A stretch of DNA of 64,000 nucleotides from Margaritifera margaritifera. Lineage: Eukaryota; Mollusca; Bivalvia; Unionida; Margaritiferidae. The first letter of the stretch is position 1; every line of letters begins with the position of its first letter. Location: the NCBI GenBank assembly GCA_029931535.1, contig JAQPZY010001548.1, forward strand, positions 685,001 through 749,000, in the 5' to 3' direction. Positions 57,431 through 64,000 of the stretch are shown piece by piece. The notes under the pieces were generated by a model. It saw only the letters and a list, made by a program, of their open reading frames with translations. It had not been told where the DNA came from and made no database searches. The position numbers and the translations under genes are program-made.

Positions 57431-57432
<2 letters not shown>

Positions 57433-58590
57433 TTAGCAATATAAATATTAATCTATCTGCTGTTTGGTATTTCAGCACAATTCTCGCATGATAATGATGA
57501 TGGTGGTGGTCGTCAAATGTTGCGTAATCCATACAAATTTAGCCTTTAGAAGACGCGTATTCTATTACTTTAGCTTACTTCGATATACGAGATGGAGGGG
57601 GGGATACTTAAAAAGTCGTATGCGTAACTAAATAACAAATATGGAACAAACACTATTGAAAGGTCTAATTGCAAGTGGACACTACCAAATTAAGGACATG
57701 TTATTTATCGTCAGTAGTATAGTATAGTAAAGTCCTGGAGTACTAGATTAACTATTAACTGATATATCAATTGATATATTCTCCGCAGCTCCGTTTCTTG
57801 CATCTCTGCTGCGCGCCAGAAACTCTCACATACTACGCCATAATAAATAAACGAAACAATAGAACGCATACAATTATTTCAAAATATATTAAAGTTTTTG
57901 CATACAATCGCAGTTGTTTCAGGTGGCATTATAGCAACGTCCTACACAATCAAAACTGTAAAAGAATTAAATTCATACATTAAATGAATGCAACATAAAT
58001 AACAAAACACTGCAGACTTTTTGAAAGACACCCAACGCACCCATATTGCGAGAAAGGCTACAGAAAAAAAGTTTCTGAATAAAGCATGTGAATGTCTAGT
58101 AACTATTCCACTCGGTATAAAACCGTAAGTGGTCTATTGTGATATCTGACACAGCGATTGGTACAAGCAATTTAAGAATCTCCTCAATAGGCGTTTTAGA
58201 TTTTGGACCTATCTTTTAACCGAATAGTTTTTCAAGCAACATGCTAGTACTAACTATTTAGCATGCTTCTAACGATGCGCAGTAAATGATATTTATTATG
58301 ATATTTGTCTGAGACATTTATATTAAACAAACTACAGCATTTCATGAATGAACTAGTTGCTATAATTTGAAGTTGTTCTGCCGTTGGCTCTATAGTTTTT
58401 CTTCTTGTTTTGCATTTTGTACAGTGGTTGCTTTGACCATAGCTATGCGTTGTAAATGATGTAACCGATTCCAACAAGCAACAGAAAGTTGGATGTGGAC
58501 CGTGTTTCAAACAAAACTTTGTCTCCTTTTTGCGTAGTTTTCGTGTCCTCTTCCATTTTTTCAAGGTCAACATCTCTCTATTTATCTTTG
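57431..58590. other. Non-coding or unassigned stretch
   Basis: The minus frame 58250-58573 (107 codons, Lys- and Cys-rich, with KFCLKHGPHPTFCCLLE) adjoins the polymerase remnant on the same strand. It may belong to the same element, but I cannot assign it. Confidence 0.35.
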
Positions 58591-58599
58591 GTTTCTTGC

Positions 58600-58990
58600 A
58601 ACATAATTAAGTAGTTCATATATGGTTTTTTTCTTCGAGCTTGACAAACAAAGTGTGAATTTTTTTCTCTCTATATGTTTAATTCGTTTGACAACAGATC
58701 AAATGCTTTCTTTATTTTTTCATAATAAATAATCCATACTAGGCACAAGTTTGTCCGGTGCTAATTGGTAATCCTTGAAATAGTCATGCAAATTAGTTGG
58801 TACTTTTAAATCAACTTCTAAAATAAAAATGGAAATAGTGTCATCTGGTATTTTGAATAGATGTTCTTCTAGCCAGCTAAACTTCTTAAAAGGCATACTA
58901 GGAAAATATTGTTTCATATTGGTATCATATATGTCAATGATTTAATTAATGAAGATTGGTGCTGGAATTGTTTTGACAACTTCAAAAGTG
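58600..58990 (-). pseudogene. Family B DNA polymerase fragment, Polinton/Maverick type
   Basis: A minus-strand frame (58720-58917, extending in frame to about 58945) reads FILEVDLKVPTNLHDYF and KDYQLAPDKLV. This is the block that follows palm motif A in protein-primed family B polymerases of Polinton/Maverick elements and related adintovirus-type sequences. Just before it, IIDIYDTN followed by MKQYFP marks a damaged motif A, with the expected LYG residues missing. After it come a stop and a worn FVKLEEK piece. The exonuclease domain and the rest of the element were not found. The downstream part of the same enzyme lies on the other strand at 60370-60800. Confidence 0.65.
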
Positions 58991-60369
58991 GATTCTACCT
59001 TAAATATAGCTTCTTAGATTTTCAAAGAATACTAAAGGCAATACAACCTATATAAAAGAAAATTAATTTCAGTTGGGATTGTAGTTTACAGCAAACCTTT
59101 TATAACTGTTTCGGCACAGGTAAAATTCATTGAAAATTACGAAAAACCAACTTCTATAAGGAAACAGAATACTTAATTTAGTAATATAGAAGAAAAGAAA
59201 TTGGCATAATTTCCATTTAAAACCACAAAGTTCCCAAACCTTATACAGATGCAGCTGAAGATTATGCACAGAACCTTGGCTACACATACTTTATGTCATC
59301 TGAACTTTAAATAATATTTATATCCTCGATCCTCCATATTTCGTGTCCTTAGCGCAAGTTTTATAATATTGTGAGAACCTATTTCAAATGACCATATAAA
59401 GTGTTCAACTATATCTACTTAATTTATTCATCGTTGAAAAATGTGTATTAACTGTCTAAATCTTTTGCGAGCTACCGTTTTTCTGAGCCTGTCAAAATTT
59501 GCCTATTTCCGGAAGGTCATCTGTGGTTCGTGACCCTGAAATAAATCCCACGTGACCCTGAAATAAATCCCACGTGACGTAAGATTGGAATGTGACAAAT
59601 AGGCCAAAGTGTGGAAACATATCGTTTATAATGTCTCTGTATTTTAATTTATTGCATTTGTAATATATTTCATCAAAAATGATGTCAAAAGTAACAAAAT
59701 AAATGTAAAAATAGGATGCGTTTTTTTAATTATTTTATTTTTAAGCTATTTCGATATAATTTTCGTATTTAAAGATACGCTGAACTTTTAAAAGATTTTT
59801 TTTCTTCAGGCTATGTCACAACAAAGATTTTTTCCCCCTACATTACAATAATCCAATAAAGAATTTCATACTGCATACTCTTCCATTTGATTTATTTTTT
59901 CTAACATGGTATAAAAAGTGCATGTTATAGAAACGAAGTTTTTACATTTCCTTTGTCGTCTGAGAAATCTCTGTCGTGGATTTCCTATTAATGAAAATGT
60001 AAGGAAAACCAACATGTGAACAGCGGCCCTGGCTCGAACAGCTAACACTAAATTTTCATTGTGTGTTTTCAATTTTAATTGTAGTTCGTATTTAAGTTTC
60101 ATTTCATCGAATATTTCTTATTCAGCACCTACTGTCACTGTCAACGAATGCTAGTGACCTAGTTGATGACGTTAGGATCAGGATCTCAAAACAAGCACGA
60201 GAGGTCGCGAGAAACATGGCGCACGATTCAAGAATGAACCCGAAGTTCGGATAGTCAACGATATTACATAAAAAGGCACAAAACTAACAGTATCGAAACT
60301 TGTGTGTAAATTGAAAAATAAAGTGAAATACGTCGTTCACTACAGAAATCAGACATTTTACATAACGTT
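58991..60369. other. Non-coding stretch between polymerase pieces
   Basis: It contains a 22-bp tandem duplication (59529-59572) with two CACGTGAC E-boxes. No other Polinton gene (integrase, ATPase, capsid, protease) was recognised. 'gagaaacatggcgcacgatt' at 60209-60228 has a strong start context, but its frame stops after 12 codons. Confidence 0.4.
59529..59577. repeat. 22-bp tandem duplication carrying E-boxes
   Basis: TGACCCTGAAATAAATCCCA plus CG occurs twice in a row, followed by TGACGT, making two CCCACGTGAC sites 22 bp apart. Confidence 0.85.
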
Positions 60370-60804
60370 ATGCCTACAACTGGAAAAAGATACGAAGAGC
60401 GGTCATTTTCAGACAGCAATCGTGGTTTAAATTATTACTATATCGATCTCAATACTAGTTTAAGATGAAAAGTCACGAAAGATTTCGTCGAGGACTTCTT
60501 TAACTCGATGAATAACAATGCATTCGGTACACAGCCAATTTGAAGAAAAGAACAACAGATAAAATATGTCCAAATGAATTGTCATTTCAAAAATATCAAA
60601 TAGATTTTCTATTATTTTGTCAGGGAAACAAATTTAACAAGATGATTTGGTTTTAGTTTGCATGAAAAAACCAATACAATCAAGTTAGTAAAAGCAATTT
60701 ATGGTGGAAGATCTATCGAAGACTTGATGTACGAATTCTACTACAACAAGTTGAAAAACAAGTACGTTGACAGAATGTAACTTCTTATGACTAATACGAA
60801 TTCT
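60370..60804 (+). pseudogene. Family B DNA polymerase fragment (motif B to motif C)
   Basis: The plus strand from ATG at 60370 reads through YYYIDLNTSL, a TGA stop (60466-60468), KVTKDFVEDFF and NSMNNNAFG (60502-60528). The last is the motif B 'LMNN..FGK' box with its Lys lost. After a further stop (60541) the frame resumes near 60665 with IKLVKAIYGGRSIEDLMYEF. It ends with a TAA followed by LLMTNTNS (60781-60804), where the catalytic Asp-Thr-Asp of motif C is expected; both Asp codons read Asn. The order and spacing match the Polinton-type polymerase. It is clearly dead, and its last part has been amplified into the 65-bp array. Confidence 0.65.
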
Positions 60805-61272
60805 ACTACAAGAGGTTGAAAAACAAGTACGTTGACAGAATGTAACTTCTTATGACCTATACGAATTCTACAACAAGAGGCTGAAAAACAAGTACGTTGA
60901 CAGAATGTAACTTCTTATGACTAATACGAATTCTACTACAAGAGGTTGAAAAACAAGTACGTTGACAGAATGTAACTTCTTATGACCAATACGAATTCTA
61001 CTACAAGAGGTTGAAAAACAAGTACGTTGACAGAATGTAACTTCTTATGGCTAATACGAATTCTACTACAAGAGGTTGAAAAACAAGTACGTTGACAGAA
61101 TGTAACTTCTTATGACCAATACGAATTCTACTACAAGAGGATGAAAAACAAGTACGTTGACAGAATGTAACTTCTTATGACCAATACGAATTCTACAACA
61201 ACAAGTTGAAAAACAAGTACGTTGACAGAATGTAACTTCTTGTGACCAATACGAATTCTACTACAACAAGAG
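60730..61272 (+). repeat. 65-bp minisatellite, eight full copies plus a part
   Basis: Units start with TACGAATTCTACTACAAGAG at 60730 and every 65 bp up to 61250. They continue 'ttgaaaaacaagtacgttga', 'cagaatgtaacttcttatga' and 'c(t/c)aa'. Copies are 95% or more alike. The first copy is in frame with the polymerase remnant, so the unit derives from the stretch between the YEFYY and motif C codons. As 65 is not a multiple of 3 and each copy has a stop, it is not coding. Confidence 0.95.
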
Positions 61273-61895
61273 TTTACAAAATATTGGAGTGCCTAGGAAT
61301 ACATATTACAAAATTATGAGGGAGTTTAGTCTTTGGTAAACCATCTTCATTTAGGTAAAACAAATGTTAAAAATAAGGGAAAGATAAACAACAGTCAAAC
61401 ACAAACAAGCACTTCCTCGACTGAGTCGATGTCTGCCAGGGGCAGATTGATGCAAACAATGAAAGTAAACAGTCAGCTGGTGTAAAACAAAAGAAAAGAA
61501 ATAAAAAACAACAACAAATTAATATTGAAATAACTACTGAAATTCTATGAATAACGTTAAAATCTCAAATATAAAATGGAGTCAAGCAGTCGTCAACTAT
61601 ACAGAATAAAATTAATTCATCAATACATTGCTGAAAAGGCAATGAATCAGTTAGTACAATAACAAACCCAAAATAAGAACTAACAAGAGACATCACAAAA
61701 AAAGTAATAACATATGTAAAACAATACATTGAGCAATGTTAATCGCTATGAGGCAGATACAAATATTTGTATTTTGTTGAATATTATTTCTTTTAAATTA
61801 CAGATTTGTATACATCTTGAAATAAATAAATGTTATCATTTGTTTCATTCATTTATTGTAGGATAGTACGTGCGAGTTTCTGGCACACTCGGTCA
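61273..61895. other. AT-rich non-coding stretch
   Basis: Nothing recognised between the two satellite arrays. Confidence 0.5.
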
Positions 61896-61896
61896 T

Positions 61897-62774
61897 TCAT
61901 CTGTGATAATGTATTATTATGTAGCAAGGGAGCAATGAAGTAATTCTTGTGTAATAATGTATTATTGTGTAGCAAGAGAACAACGAAGTTATCCTTGTGT
62001 AATAATGTATTATTGTGTAGCAAGGGAGTAATGAAGTAATTCTTATGTAATAATGTATTATTGTGGAGCAAGGGATCAATGAAATCATTCTTGTGTAATA
62101 ATGTATTATTGTATAGCAACGGAGCAATGAAGTAATAATTGTGTAATAATGTATTATTATGTAGCAATGGATCAAGGAAGTATTAATTGTGTAGTAATGT
62201 ATTATTGTATAGCAAGGGAACAATGAGGTAATTCCTGTGTAATAATATATTATTGTGTAGCAAGGGAACAACGAAGTTATCCTTGTGTAATAATGTATTA
62301 TTCTGTTGCAAGGGAGCAATGAAGTAATTCTTGTGTAATAATGTATTATTATGTAGCGAGAGAGCAATAAAGTCATTCTTGTGTAATAATGTATTATTGT
62401 GTAGCAAGGGATCAATGAAGTCATTCTTGTGTAATAATGTATTATTGTGTAGCAAGGGAGCAATGAAGTAATAATTGTGTAATAATGTATTATTGTCTAG
62501 CAATGGAGCAAAAAAGTAATAATTGTGTAATAATGTATTATTATGTAGCATGGGATCAACGAAGTAATAATTGTGTGGTAATGTATTATTGTGTAGCAAG
62601 GGAGCAATTAAGTCATTCCTGTGTAATAATATATTATTGTATAGCAAGGGAGCAACGAAGTTATCCTTGTGTAATAATGTATTATTGTGTAGCAAGGGAG
62701 CAATGAAGTCATTCTTGTGTAATAATGTATTATTATGTAGCAAGGGAGCAATAAAGTCATTCTTGTGTAATAAT
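61897..62774. repeat. 48-bp satellite array, left block (about 18 copies)
   Basis: The unit is approximately GTAATAATGTATTATTGTGT, AGCAAGGGAGCAATGAAGTC and ATTCTTGT. Because 48 is a multiple of 3 and stops are rare, several frames stay open for up to 188 codons on the minus strand and 84 on the plus strand. Translated on the minus strand this gives a 16-residue repeat such as LHNNTLLHKNDFIAPL. Openness in several frames at once argues that this is a property of the unit, not of selection. Variants cluster in the 'gtcattcttg / gtaataattg / gttatccttg' segment. Confidence 0.9.
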
Positions 62775-63686
62775 TGTTACGGAATTATATATCATTTTTA
62801 TTTTAATAATGGTATAGTTTATTAGTTTATGATCTCTGCATAATAGTCTAACAGCTGTCGTCTTGCAGAAAGTACATATACGGTATTTCAATGTGACTCA
62901 GTACATTAGGTCGTGGGAAAAATTGTCGCTTGTAACATTAGTATATCACGTGATTTAGCGCGTGAGAGATGAACTTCTGACCTAGATTCTATGATTCTTC
63001 TGAGTCAATATGTTATTTACTGTTAATAACAACAGGGCACCAGCACTTTGTCGATGTCACGCATAACCTAGTTTCTGATTGATTCAGAGAGGGTTGTAAT
63101 ATTTCGAAATACCCAGTTGTTTATCAAAGACGTAATGGGTTTTATTTCGATTCTGTGTATTAAGAGACTATATAATAGGATTAATAGCAACATTTTAGCA
63201 TTCTTCATAGCTACACTGGATTGAGAGGTCATAAACAAATTTGGTTCTTTTTGTGTGTGGATATTCTACTTTTGTGATATATCAGTATACAGTACATTCT
63301 GGATTAGTACTGTTTCTTAAACTTTAGTAATTATACAGCTCCGTGGAATTAATGGCAACATTTCTAGAACTTGTGATATTCCATTCACAGGGATTATTTG
63401 GAATTTATAAAACTTGGATATACTGATTCTTATTAACACATCAGTACATCAAAGGTTTCATTCGGAACATACTTCATTCGGAACATTTGGATTAACTTCC
63501 GGATCAGTGAACTTGAGAACAATTTAGGACTTTTAAGGATATTCTATACCGTAAGTTATTTTGAATTCTTTCACTTTGATTGTTTTTTGAAATATTTTTA
63601 TATTTTTGGAAATTAAATATTTGTATTTTAAATCTTGAAAGCTTGTTTGAGTCTTTTCTTTTGTTACATTACCCCTAGTCGTAACA
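62775..63686 (+). mobile_element. Solo LTR, copy 3, inside the 48-bp satellite
   Basis: A 912-bp element runs from TGTTACGGAATTATATATCA to CTAGTCGTAACA and is flanked by TAAT at 62771-62774 and 63687-63690. TAAT is part of the satellite unit, so the insertion point in the unit is known exactly. It has the terminal inverted repeat TGTTACG...CGTAACA. It is closest to copy 1 and has no internal retrotransposon sequence. Confidence 0.92.
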
Positions 63687-64000
63687 TAATCTATTATTTT
63701 GTAGCAAGGGAGCAACGAAGTCATCCTTGTGTAATAATGTATTATTGTGTAGCAAGTGAGCAATTAAGTCATAATTGTGTAATAATGTATTATTATGTAG
63801 TAAGGGAGCAATGAAGTCATTCTTGTGTAATAATACTTTATTGTGTAGCAAGGGAACAACGAAGTAATAATTGTGTAATAATGTATTATTGTGTAGCAAG
63901 GGAGCAATGAAGTCATTCTTGTGTAATAATGTATTATTGTGTAGCAATGGAACAACGAAGTCATTCTTGTGTAATAATGTATTATTGTGTAGCACGGGAG
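63687..64000. repeat. 48-bp satellite array, right block (about 6.5 copies, runs off window)
   Basis: It continues the array at 61897-62774 after the LTR, in register apart from one base change (ctattatt for gtattatt) next to the target duplication. It continues past the window end. Confidence 0.9.

Noticed and set aside
60209..60250. ATGGCGCACG start with a strong context
   Set aside because: The frame ends after 12 codons and no splice donor lets it continue convincingly.
61853..63995. Several frames of 60-188 codons coding a 16-residue repeat
   Set aside because: They follow from a 48-bp unit poor in stops. Different frames and both strands are open at once, and variants do not favour one frame.

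Overview
The window is AT-rich, intron- and repeat-dominated animal DNA with no dense coding. Several dispersed repeats have the look of mollusc, and probably bivalve, non-coding DNA: degenerate 130-180 bp tandem units of the form 'gtgaccttgacctttgacc ... aagttatggctc', ending in a 'gacggacgac ... ggcgggcgtac'-type tail. The bivalve assignment is an inference from repeat style, not from a marker gene.

Left and centre (about 6.4-39.7 kb). One split gene on the minus strand can be assembled from small exons whose splice sites and phases all agree: a probable non-coding exon 1 near 39.6 kb beside a CRE-like TGACGTCA site, a start codon at 37546, then coding exons at 37.5, 35.8, 30.1, 19.4, 13.4, 6.9 and 6.4 kb. 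About 182 codons are recovered, and the gene continues left, outside the window. The product is helical and most resembles the N-terminal armadillo-like region of synaptonemal complex protein 2 (SYCP2/SYCP2L); this name is tentative. One exon is only 25 nt and another 35 nt.

Its introns are full of mobile DNA: a decayed Crypton tyrosine recombinase (11.4-12.7 kb), a solo LTR (15.9-16.9 kb), a hAT-like transposase remnant inserted in a tandem array (20.5-21.6 kb), a dead non-LTR retrotransposon (21.8-24.8 kb), a DNA transposon carrying a zinc-finger/coiled-coil pseudogene (27.0-28.2 kb), a ten-copy ~164-bp array (30.6-32.2 kb), and two inverted ~0.94 kb repeat copies (15.1 and 32.2 kb) that bracket two exons.

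Right side (39.7-64 kb). No intact gene was recognised. It holds long microsatellites, a ~770 bp fold-back element (52 kb), a 100-bp hAT-type MITE (53.2 kb), a 12-copy 28-bp minisatellite (57 kb) and two broken pieces of a Polinton/Maverick-type family B DNA polymerase on opposite strands (58.6-59.0 and 60.4-60.8 kb). A 65-bp minisatellite has grown out of the second polymerase piece. A 48-bp satellite (61.9 kb to the window end) is split by a third solo LTR.

Three solo LTRs of one family (27-947, 15934-16869, 62775-63686), all in the same orientation, each have a perfect 4-bp target duplication. For the middle one, the uninterrupted target survives in the inverted copy at 32.3 kb.
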